A DNA stretch of 28,618 nucleotides from Perlabentimonas sp964554585 (GTDB lineage Bacteria; Bacteroidota; Bacteroidia; Bacteroidales; Tenuifilaceae): NCBI GenBank assembly GCA_964554585.1, contig CAZKPD010000018.1:1-28618 (forward strand). The letters run 5' to 3'. Positions 23,224 to 28,618 of the stretch are shown here, one piece after another (within the stretch, counting starts at the first letter, position 1; every line of letters starts with the position of its first letter). The notes under the pieces are model-generated. The model was not told the DNA's origin. It worked only from the letters and a program-made list of their open reading frames with translations, and ran no database searches. A program made the translations under genes and the position numbers.

Positions 23224-23820
23224 TTATGCTCTACTATTTAAAACCAACAATTTCTCCAATAGCTCAATAACCTGAGGGAGCAAAGGGCTTAGCCCATCAT
23301 TCACAATCAGAAAATCGGCTCGGGTCTCCAGCTCCTCTTGAGGTAGCTGATTGGCCATCCGTTTTTTAACCTCTTGAGGAGATACCCCATCACGACGGCA
23401 CACCCGCTCAATCCTAAGCTCTTGTGGAGCTGTGATTACCACTGTGGCATCAACCTGTTTATAACCTCCACTCTCAAACAGGATGGCAGCCTCTTGAAAA
23501 ATGAGCTCCCGATGTGAATGCTTTTGTTTCCACACCTCAAAATGCCATGACACAGCAGGATGAACAATGGCATTCAGCTGCCGGAGCAGCTTAGGATCAT
23601 TAAATACCAAACCGGCCATTTTGGGTCGGTTCAGCATCCCCTTTTCATACATATCCTCACCAAAAACTGATTGAATCTCTCGCTTTACCTCAGGGTCGGT
23701 ATCCACAATAGCCCGAGCCTCCAAATCGGAGTTATACACCGGATACCCCATAGACAAAAGCATTCGGCTCACCTCCGACTTGCCGCTACCAATTCCTCCA
23801 GTAATCCCTACGGAAATCAT
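23224..23820 (-). CDS. coaE: CoaE, dephospho-CoA kinase
   Basis: CoaE catalyses the last step of coenzyme A synthesis, phosphorylating dephospho-CoA at the 3'-hydroxyl of its ribose. The 198-aa protein starts with the P-loop GITGGIGSGKSEVSRML. It has the NSDLEAR acidic motif and LNAIVHPAVSWHF, and later VCRRDGVSPQEVKKRMANQLPQEELETRADFLIVNDG, each typical of the family. Its ATG overlaps the stop of the ybbR-type gene by four bases (23817-23820). This ybbR-coaE order is common in Bacteroidales. Confidence 0.96.
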   Translation of the reverse strand: MISVGITGGIGSGKSEVSRMLLSMGYPVYNSDLEARAIVDTDPEVKREIQSVFGEDMYEKGMLNRPKMAGLVFNDPKLLRQLNAIVHPAVSWHFEVWKQKHSHRELIFQEAAILFESGGYKQVDATVVITAPQELRIERVCRRDGVSPQEVKKRMANQLPQEELETRADFLIVNDGLSPLLPQVIELLEKLLVLNSRA

Positions 23821-24818
23821 TGCAATTTCTCAATAAAAAATTCAACGAATTGCGGTTCAAAGGAAATGTCTGATACAACATATGGTTTGCTTTCGACCCT
23901 AACCGTAAGCCGATTACCCAGCATTTGCTCTATTTGATTATAGTCCACATAAGCCCACAAGGAGGTAGTCTCAATGTTCTGATAATCGCTAAGCACCACA
24001 TTGCACTTGACCTGTGCCAACCGGGGAAGAATAATGAGCCTAAGGGAATCGGGAAGGTTTCTCACCTCAATGGGTATGGATACGTTTGCCTCTGTGTATC
24101 GCTCTACGGGTACAGTAACCTCTACATTACGATGTGACATGCCAACCTGTGGGATAGTGACCAGTGAGAGCTTTTCATGTAGGGGTCGATCCACATCAGC
24201 AAAGAAATGCTTAACCGTACGAATGCCTGAAAGAGTATCAATAATGGCATGCGGCCCAACGATAGTTACGCTATCAGGCTTAATCAATAAGGGGCCGGAA
24301 TCCATGTACTGTTTTTTGAGGGAGTAACTCACATTGTGGATTACGCGCACCTTACGTTCGGCCAGATTCGTAAACTGAAAGAAGATGGTATCGGGCGACA
24401 CCTTTTCTAGGATTAGATCATTACTCAGATATCCTGAAAAAAGATGCCTTGATCGATTGGTGATTAACATATACTTGTGCTCATCATCCTGCTTTGAGAG
24501 CACCCCGGCATTTTGCAGGTTAATGCTAATTGGTGTTAACTTGGAACTTAGCCTATACTTTAACAGAGTATATCCAAACCCGCGTACATTGAGCACAACG
24601 TATTTAGGCGGTTCGCCCACCAAAATTTTACCCGAGGGCATATTCTCGAACCTCACCGGAAAGCTCACATCAGCAGTGTACTCGTAGCTCAGCTTATTCA
24701 GATACCAGAGTATCAAAGCCACAATCACAAAGAAGGAGAATACGGCCAACTTAACCTTAAACTGGGCTTTCTCTCGTTTTGTATGTTCTCCGAACTGTCT
24801 AAACGGGTTGTCCGACAT
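23817..24818 (-). CDS. YbbR-like domain protein
   Basis: This membrane-anchored protein has repeated YbbR-like beta domains facing the periplasm. I start it at ATG 24818 (333 aa, MSDNPFRQFGEHTKREKAQ). A longer frame to 24863 would begin inside the yajC terminator hairpin and is rejected. One membrane span lies near residues 22-44 (KLAVFSFFVIVALILWYLN). After it come YbbR-type repeats, seen in SFPVRFENMPSGKILVGEPP, the middle DSVTIVGPHAIID with the loss of IRTV, and VPVERYTEANVSIPIEVRNLP. In other bacteria YbbR proteins act with the diadenylate cyclase CdaA, but no cdaA lies here. It overlaps coaE. Confidence 0.85.
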   Translation of the reverse strand: MSDNPFRQFGEHTKREKAQFKVKLAVFSFFVIVALILWYLNKLSYEYTADVSFPVRFENMPSGKILVGEPPKYVVLNVRGFGYTLLKYRLSSKLTPISINLQNAGVLSKQDDEHKYMLITNRSRHLFSGYLSNDLILEKVSPDTIFFQFTNLAERKVRVIHNVSYSLKKQYMDSGPLLIKPDSVTIVGPHAIIDTLSGIRTVKHFFADVDRPLHEKLSLVTIPQVGMSHRNVEVTVPVERYTEANVSIPIEVRNLPDSLRLIILPRLAQVKCNVVLSDYQNIETTSLWAYVDYNQIEQMLGNRLTVRVESKPYVVSDISFEPQFVEFFIEKLQ

Positions 24819-24836
24819 AACATGTAAGAAGTTTAT

Positions 24837-24882
24837 AAAAAAACAGAGTTCAAATGCAGGCATTTCTGCAAAAGAACTCTGT
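24837..24882 (-). terminator. Terminator after yajC
   Basis: On the minus strand ACAGAGTTC and GAACTCTGT (24882-24874 and 24851-24843) form a 9-bp stem, with an inner GCAG/CTGC pair in the loop, followed by seven Us (As at 24837-24843). It separates nusB-DUF1573-yajC from ybbR-coaE. Confidence 0.82.
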
Positions 24883-24900
24883 AAAGGTATAAATAAAATG

Positions 24901-25212
24901 CTATTTCTGCTGCAAATCGGAAGAGTCGCGAAGTACAGTGCTCTTTCCTACCTTAATCCTAACGTTGTCGGATATTTCAACAACAACATGGTCCTCTTTT
25001 ACCTCAAAGATTTTTCCAAAAATTCCACCTGCACAAATAACTCTATCCCCTTTTTGCAGTGCGCTTTGAAAGTTGCGAAGCTCTTTCTGGCGTCTCATCT
25101 GAGGTCGAATCATAAACATGTAAAACACCAAAATAATAAGACCCAACATCATAAAAGACATTAGCGGGTTTCCGGCCTCGGCCTGAAGAAAAACGAAAAG
25201 TGTGTTAAGCAT
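24901..25212 (-). CDS. yajC: YajC, preprotein translocase accessory subunit
   Basis: YajC is a small membrane partner of the SecDF complex of the Sec translocon. The 103-aa protein has one membrane span (about 17-36, LMSFMMLGLIILVFYMFMIR), immediately followed by the family signature RPQMRRQKE, and then a cytoplasmic beta domain with GDRVICAGGIFGKI and VRIKVGKSTVL. The length is typical. It is read 43 bases after the DUF1573 gene and is followed by a terminator. Confidence 0.95.
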   Translation of the reverse strand: MLNTLFVFLQAEAGNPLMSFMMLGLIILVFYMFMIRPQMRRQKELRNFQSALQKGDRVICAGGIFGKIFEVKEDHVVVEISDNVRIKVGKSTVLRDSSDLQQK

Positions 25213-25255
25213 GATTTCTCTTTTGTTTAGTTATTTAAAAAGTTTTTAGATTCTA

Positions 25256-25696
25256 TTAAATCACATTTACCTTAATGGTTACACTGCGTGATGGGGTTGA
25301 GGCATTGCTCACAATACTCACGCTTTTGTATTGCGAACCGTACCAGCCTCTGCTATTAAAAACCACCTCGAGGGAGGCCTCTTCGCCGGGATTAAGCACC
25401 TTTTTGCTAAGGGTTACATTGGTACAACCGCAATCGGGAATTAAATCCTTTATAATCAACCCTTCTGTCCCCGAATTGGTAAAATTAAACGTATAAGCAA
25501 CAACTTCACCGTGGCTAATGTTCCCTAAATCCACAAAATCCTTATCAAACTCTATGGTAGCGGCTTTGGCACCATTCTCTTCAATCGCTATCTCAACCTT
25601 TGACACCCCATCCTCATTGCCCTTTGTGCCACACGAAATGGCAAGAGCCAAAAGTGAGGGCAAGAGTACCATTCTGAAGCAATAGCGACAACCCAT
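25256..25696 (-). CDS. DUF1573 lipoprotein
   Basis: This 146-aa protein carries a lipoprotein signal: hydrophobic VLLPSLLALAIS and then Cys22, so the mature protein is probably lipid-anchored in the outer or inner membrane. The rest is one DUF1573 (HYDIN/ASPM-like immunoglobulin) domain. It shows the signature DFVDLGNISHGEVVAYTFNF, then the Cys pair in DCGCTNVTLSKKVLNPGEEA and a final VSIVSNASTPSRSVTIKV. The domain is very common in Bacteroidota surface proteins; its function is not defined. It lies between nusB and yajC with gaps of about 40 bases, a conserved arrangement in Bacteroidales. Confidence 0.9.
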   Translation of the reverse strand: MGCRYCFRMVLLPSLLALAISCGTKGNEDGVSKVEIAIEENGAKAATIEFDKDFVDLGNISHGEVVAYTFNFTNSGTEGLIIKDLIPDCGCTNVTLSKKVLNPGEEASLEVVFNSRGWYGSQYKSVSIVSNASTPSRSVTIKVNVI

Positions 25697-25734
25697 AATG
25701 CCTAACTTTATCCGTTTGTTTGGAGCTATAGGGA

Positions 25735-26685
25735 TTATTCTTCTCCTATAAGCCCTCTTCCCTGTTTATGGATTTGCCCATCGGCTCGAAGGGTTTGAAT
25801 AATTTTATCCAGTACGCCATTGACAAAGGTACTACTTTGATCGGTACTATAGTACTTACTAATCTCAATATACTCGTTAAAGCTCACCTTAACCGGAATG
25901 GATACAAACTCGGTAATCTCTGTAATGGCCATCTCCAGGATAAGAATATCCATATTGGCAATGCGCTCCACATCCCAATTCTGGGTGTACTGTTCAATCA
26001 TCTGCGTGTTTTGCGTATGCTTTAGGATTACCTTATGGAGCAATCGTTTGGCAAACAGCTCATCCTCCTCGCTCTTATACATGGGCGATACAGGCACTTC
26101 GGGGCTTTGCCCCTCTTCGAACTGTTTAATGGTTTTTACGGCCATACCAATCATAAAATCCAAATCATCATTCCAGTATATGCTTTGCTCCTCAAGGCTT
26201 TGGCTAAAATCTTCGGAATCCATCAGCTCTTTGGAGAGGATACTTACCAAAACCTGCTGATGCTGCGAAAAAGAGCAGGACTCTGCATTCATATACTTTT
26301 GGTAGTAGGTTGATGCTACCATGTTTTGGTAAATTTTCCGGATCAGCTCCGGGTAGTTCGCCCAGTTAAGCGTGTTCTTTGCAACATATTGCCTTATGCT
26401 CTCATTCTCATCTATTATGGTAAAAATGGGGTTTTGAACAAAACGGGTATTGGGGTGCAAATCCTCGGGTAAAGGGATAAGCTTCTCTTTATTGGTGTCG
26501 ATACGCAGCTGGGCGTAATCACGAACATCGGTTAGAAGTAAAAAGAGGAGGTGGTATAAATCATAGCTCTTTTTCAGGCTGTGAAAAAGCTCTGACTCTG
26601 CTTTGGCTAGCGAATCATTTTCGGATCTGTAAAAAGCGAACAGAACCTGAAGGGCCTTAATCCGTAATAATCTTCTACTTATCAT
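25735..26685 (-). CDS. nusB: NusB, transcription antitermination factor (long Bacteroidota form)
   Basis: NusB with NusE/S10 binds boxA RNA in ribosomal operons and prevents termination. The 316-aa protein is more than twice the length of E. coli NusB (about 139 aa), as is common in Bacteroidota. The N-terminus, MISRRLLRIKALQVLFAFYR, matches the helical start of the fold. The central 150 residues are an extension, and the conserved C-terminal part shows WDVERIANMDILILEMAITEI and PVKVSFNEYIEISKYYSTDQS. I chose the ATG at 26685 because the upstream GTG at 26730 lies within the promoter. It starts the operon nusB-DUF1573-yajC. Confidence 0.93.
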   Translation of the reverse strand: MISRRLLRIKALQVLFAFYRSENDSLAKAESELFHSLKKSYDLYHLLFLLLTDVRDYAQLRIDTNKEKLIPLPEDLHPNTRFVQNPIFTIIDENESIRQYVAKNTLNWANYPELIRKIYQNMVASTYYQKYMNAESCSFSQHQQVLVSILSKELMDSEDFSQSLEEQSIYWNDDLDFMIGMAVKTIKQFEEGQSPEVPVSPMYKSEEDELFAKRLLHKVILKHTQNTQMIEQYTQNWDVERIANMDILILEMAITEITEFVSIPVKVSFNEYIEISKYYSTDQSSTFVNGVLDKIIQTLRADGQIHKQGRGLIGEE

Positions 26686-26719
26686 GCTAAGAACGTTTCT
26701 GGGCTTAGATTTTGGACTG

Positions 26720-26749
26720 CAAATATACACCCAATAATTTCAATACAAA
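26720..26749 (-). promoter_or_regulatory. Promoter of nusB
   Basis: On the minus strand TTTG (26749-26746) and TATATTTG (26727-26720) are separated by 18 nt, a good match to the Bacteroidota promoter. The start of transcription would be near 26712, with a leader of about 27 nt before the ATG at 26685. The box overlaps the GTG at 26728-26730 that would otherwise be the longest start. Confidence 0.78.
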
Positions 26750-26893
26750 AAATAGGCTAACCATAATCTTTCATTTTTTTGCAGTACATATCCTCCTTCT
26801 ATGGATAATTGAACAATAGATGAGCATAGAAAGATTGTTGCAGTGAAAGATTATTAAAAATGAATAAAGGCAGGGGTAATAAAATTATTTCTT

Positions 26894-26901
26894 TACATTT
26901 G
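26894..26901 (+). promoter_or_regulatory. -7 box for the PUR-domain gene
   Basis: TACATTTG matches TAnnTTTG and lies 49 bases before the ATG at 26951. No TTG stands at the expected -33 distance. The 26750-26893 stretch between the two divergent promoters shows no gene. Confidence 0.5.
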
Positions 26902-26950
26902 AACAGCTTTTTAGAAACATCAGTGTTGAATAACCTTAAAAAATGTTTTA

Positions 26951-27316
26951 ATGATGGATGAAATGAGTCACAAGGACGGACAAGAGAGCTTGGATCGCAA
27001 TGAAATTTTCTCAAAAGCAGTGAGAGCAGGGAAAAGGACCTACTTTTTCGATGTTAAATCAACGCGTAGAAACGACTACTACCTTACCATAACCGAAAGC
27101 AAGAAGCGGGTGGATCAAGAGGGGGATTTCTCTTTCGAAAAGCATAAAATTTTCCTTTACAAAGAGGACTTCGACAAATTTGCTGAAGGCCTAATGGAAG
27201 TAGTAGAATATATTCGTAAGAACCAGCAAGATGAGCTGCCCTCCCACGATATGGATAGCGTAGAGATTCTTCAGAACGATTTATCAAACATTAACTTTGA
27301 AGATTTGGAGAGCTAA
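26951..27316 (+). CDS. PUR-alpha-like nucleic-acid-binding protein (DUF3276)
   Basis: This 121-aa protein belongs to the bacterial PUR-repeat family, DUF3276, whose founding Borrelia member BpuR binds DNA and RNA. The core (about 15-90) has the pattern NEIFSKAVRAGKRTYFFDVK, then RNDYYLTITESKKR and FEKHKIFLYKEDFDKFAEGL, with the beta-beta-beta-beta-alpha layout of a PUR repeat. The C-terminus is acidic (NINFEDLES). Translation may begin at 26951 or, in frame, at 26963 (MSHKDG). It has its own promoter-like box and terminator, so it is monocistronic. In Bacteroidota the family is nearly universal and thought to be a global RNA/DNA-binding protein. Confidence 0.92.
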   Translation: MMDEMSHKDGQESLDRNEIFSKAVRAGKRTYFFDVKSTRRNDYYLTITESKKRVDQEGDFSFEKHKIFLYKEDFDKFAEGLMEVVEYIRKNQQDELPSHDMDSVEILQNDLSNINFEDLES

Positions 27317-27344
27317 CAAGCTGCAAAACCTATACCCCCTATTT

Positions 27345-27372
27345 AAGGGCTGTTGGTAAAACAGCCCTTTTT
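27345..27372 (+). terminator. Terminator after the PUR-domain gene
   Basis: AAGGGCTGTT (27345-27354) and AACAGCCCTT (27360-27369) form a 10-bp stem around a 5-nt loop, followed by Us (T run 27368-27372). It is 29 bases after the stop and could also act on the convergent 242-aa gene as a roadblock. Confidence 0.85.
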
Positions 27373-27392
27373 GCGTTAAACCCATCGAGAAA

Positions 27393-28121
27393 TCAGCCCT
27401 GCTTTTGGGATTTGATCAGCTGCTCTAGCTCTTCAACAGAAAAGGTTTTTACGTTGGTTATCATAAATCCCAATTTGATAAACTCGCCCAACGAGTTACA
27501 CTCAGCAATGGCAGCCACAAACGGCTCTCGAATGCTTATGCCCAACGGCACCAACGCATGCATGGTGGCATAGGTACCTACAAATTTCACATCCTCCAAT
27601 TCGGATTGGAACCTTTTTAGGGTAAACTCAAACTCACTGCTAATGAGCTTTTGTTCCGTTTCGGTAAAGGGTCTGTCTTCCATGGGTAAAAGCACCACAA
27701 AATAGCGTAGCTTGCCCCCCTTACCACCCAATCCGGTAGAGATAAACACCTGTTTCGAATCTATAAATTTGGCTTCAAGCAGTATTCTATTCTCTTGCAG
27801 GGCCATCAAAGCCCATCCCTTGAGCTGAGGGGAGGGTTGTTTTGCGTAACGCTCCAAAATGCGATAGGCCTGTGGTTCATCTACGGATGCCAAATCGGCT
27901 AGTAATCCCATTTTGGTATTGATATCAATGGTTTCGTCGTACAGCTGAGCCTCGCTCTCCAGCACTTCTTGGCGATTGGGATTGAGCTGATGGGTTTGTA
28001 AAAAATCCAGATAGGCCACCTGAATCTCCACATCAACCACATCTTCGAGGATATTGAAGCTATCGGCTTCGCCACCCAGTAGCTCCCTAATCTGCTTTAG
28101 TATGTTATCATTTTTATCCAA
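27393..28121 (-). CDS. Uncharacterised 242-aa protein
   Basis: No domain was recognised. The N-terminal half (1-115) is helical and acidic, with a repeat-like look (QAYRILERYAKQPSPQLKGW). The C-terminal half (about 120-242) has a mixed fold, with FISTGLGGKGGKLRYFVVLL followed by FTETEQKLISSEFEFTLK and FVGTYATMHALVPLGI. From memory, proteins with this GLGGKGGKLRYF motif occur in other Bacteroidales as hypothetical proteins. The start is TTG at 28121: no ATG or GTG lies in frame near the N-terminus, and the next Met is about 70 residues downstream. It is read leftward, convergent with the PUR gene. Confidence 0.78.
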   Translation of the reverse strand: MDKNDNILKQIRELLGGEADSFNILEDVVDVEIQVAYLDFLQTHQLNPNRQEVLESEAQLYDETIDINTKMGLLADLASVDEPQAYRILERYAKQPSPQLKGWALMALQENRILLEAKFIDSKQVFISTGLGGKGGKLRYFVVLLPMEDRPFTETEQKLISSEFEFTLKRFQSELEDVKFVGTYATMHALVPLGISIREPFVAAIAECNSLGEFIKLGFMITNVKTFSVEELEQLIKSQKQG

Positions 28122-28252
28122 AGGTATTCCCTCCCGGAACTCTTTTGAGTTTTCGATGTTAAGATAATACTATTATTCCATTGCATTGGGGAAGGATAAA
28201 ACAAAATACCTACTAATAGGGATACAGACTATTTGTAAAAGGGACTACTTTT

Positions 28253-28271
28253 GCATACCCAACGGGTATGC
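28253..28271 (+). repeat. Perfect 8-bp inverted repeat at a promoter box
   Basis: GCATACCC (28253-28260) and GGGTATGC (28264-28271) are exact complements separated by AAC. The left arm starts on the last base of the first TACTTTTG box, so it sits where an operator or the first bases of a transcript would lie. No U-run follows, so it is not a simple terminator. Confidence 0.55.
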
Positions 28272-28297
28272 TATACATAAGGAGTGTATTTATGCTT

Positions 28298-28307
28298 NNN
28301 NNNNNNN
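28298..28307. other. Assembly gap (10 Ns)
   Basis: Ten unknown bases lie between the 242-aa gene and feoAB, in a promoter region that contains a duplicated box. The real distance and content are unknown, and a short gene or repeat could be missing here. Confidence 0.99.
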
Positions 28308-28381
28308 AGGGATAGACCCCCATGCTCAAAGTGACTACTTTTGTGCTAAAATAAAGAAATTCATATTTTACGGATAGATAT

Positions 28382-28618
28382 ATGCTTTTAAGCGAACTGC
28401 AAAACGGTGAGTACGGAATTGTTTCCAAGGTAAGAGGAAGGGGTGCCTTCCGCAAGCGCATTATCGAGATGGGCTTTATCCGCGGAAAAAAGGTGACAGT
28501 TATTAAAAATGCTCCGCTTAAGGATCCTATCGAATATTCGGTAATGGGCTACGAGGTATCGCTGCGCCGCAGTGAAGCGTCACTCATTGAAGTGGTCACC
28601 CCCGAAGAGGCCAAAGAA
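28382..28618 (+). CDS. feoB: FeoAB-type ferrous iron transporter (N-terminal FeoA part, partial)
   Basis: Seventy-nine codons are present from ATG 28382 to the right edge. They encode a complete FeoA SH3-like domain (GEYGIVSKVRGRGAFRKRII, EMGFIRGKKV, NAPLKDPIEYSVMGYEVSLRR). The last seen residues, VVTPEEAKE, begin a linker. In Bacteroidota FeoA is commonly fused to the N-terminus of the FeoB GTPase/permease, and the frame stays open at the edge, so a FeoAB fusion for Fe2+ uptake is likely; a separate feoA cannot be ruled out. The upstream region has a duplicated -7 box but no clear Fur site was seen. Confidence 0.87.
   Translation, partial: MLLSELQNGEYGIVSKVRGRGAFRKRIIEMGFIRGKKVTVIKNAPLKDPIEYSVMGYEVSLRRSEASLIEVVTPEEAKE

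Larger units (their letters stand above)
28218..28343 (+). repeat. Two copies of a 36-base promoter-like unit
   Basis: AGGGATA followed 18 bases later by GACTACTTTTG occurs at 28218-28253 and again at 28308-28343. The ends are identical and the middle 16-18 bases differ. Each copy ends in TACTTTTG, a match to the -7 box TAnnTTTG. The second copy is 38 bases before the feoAB ATG. The 10-base N gap (28298-28307) lies between the copies, so the spacing of 90 bases depends on the gap size given. Confidence 0.55.

Noticed and set aside
24819..24863. Longer N-terminus for the YbbR-like protein starting at ATG 24863
   Set aside because: These codons lie inside the hairpin of the yajC terminator. 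The ATG at 24818 gives a normal N-terminus before the membrane span.
26686..26730. GTG start at 26730 for NusB
   Set aside because: It overlaps the -7 box TATATTTG of the nusB promoter, and the added 15 residues are not part of the NusB fold. The ATG at 26685 gives MISRRLLRIKALQ.
26799..27014. 71-aa minus-strand frame between nusB and the PUR gene
   Set aside because: It overlaps the PUR gene start and its promoter box antisense, has Phe/Leu/Pro-rich composition and matches no known family.
28119..28126. TACCTTTG on the minus strand as a promoter for the 242-aa gene
   Set aside because: It overlaps the TTG start codon of that gene, so a transcript begun there would lack the start. It is taken as a chance match unless the gene start is wrong.

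Overview
The window looks like a chromosomal segment of a member of the Bacteroidota, most likely order Bacteroidales. The evidence is: a nusB/DUF1573/yajC/ybbR/coaE cluster; a PUR-alpha-like (DUF3276) gene; an HU-like domain fused to a SPOR domain; a FeoA domain of the FeoAB-fusion type at the right edge; the lack of Shine-Dalgarno sequences; and several copies of the Bacteroidota promoter (TTTG, about 19 nt, TAnnTTTG). No tRNA, rRNA, insertion sequence or CRISPR array was seen. A run of 10 Ns at 28298-28307 marks an assembly gap.

Region 1 (1-10034, minus strand) is a signalling block. Nine closely spaced genes read leftward from 9544 to 906: a 602-aa helical protein with a CheZ-like DxxxQ motif, a STAS protein, CheY, CheA, CheW, CheR, a histidine-kinase-like protein whose phosphoacceptor His is replaced by Asn, CheD and CheB. 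A terminator follows at 841-863. Upstream of this set is a single-domain response regulator (9642-10001) with a near-consensus promoter. Downstream is the 5' part of a membrane GAF sensor that runs off the left edge. No chemoreceptor, flagellar gene, CheC or CheX is visible, so the input and output of this pathway lie elsewhere.

Region 2 (10153-13430, plus strand) holds a Crp/Fnr regulator followed by another lone receiver, then an HU-TM-SPOR protein with a YgjP-type metalloprotease gene one base after it. Region 3 (13427-18041, minus strand) holds a nitroreductase, a small conserved-looking protein, and a PMCA-type Ca2+ ATPase followed by a 119-aa secreted protein and a 32-aa single-span membrane peptide that ends at a very strong terminator. 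Region 4 (18167-19555, plus strand) holds an NlpC/P60 hydrolase, a 33-aa membrane peptide and a Nudix hydrolase.

Region 5 (19552-26749, minus strand) starts from a good promoter in front of nusB and runs nusB, DUF1573 lipoprotein, yajC, terminator, ybbR, coaE, a djlA-like gene and cysC. A separate near-consensus promoter then drives cysD-cysN, giving sulfate activation to APS/PAPS. Region 6 (26951-28618) holds the PUR-domain gene with its terminator, an uncharacterised 242-aa gene on the minus strand, a gap-containing regulatory region with a duplicated promoter-like box, and the start of feoAB. No gene-free stretch exceeds 300 bases. The longest, 26686-26950 and 28122-28381, are promoter regions. 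The most unusual part is the che operon, in which a STAS protein, a GHKL ATPase without its His and a possible CheZ-like protein accompany the core Che proteins.
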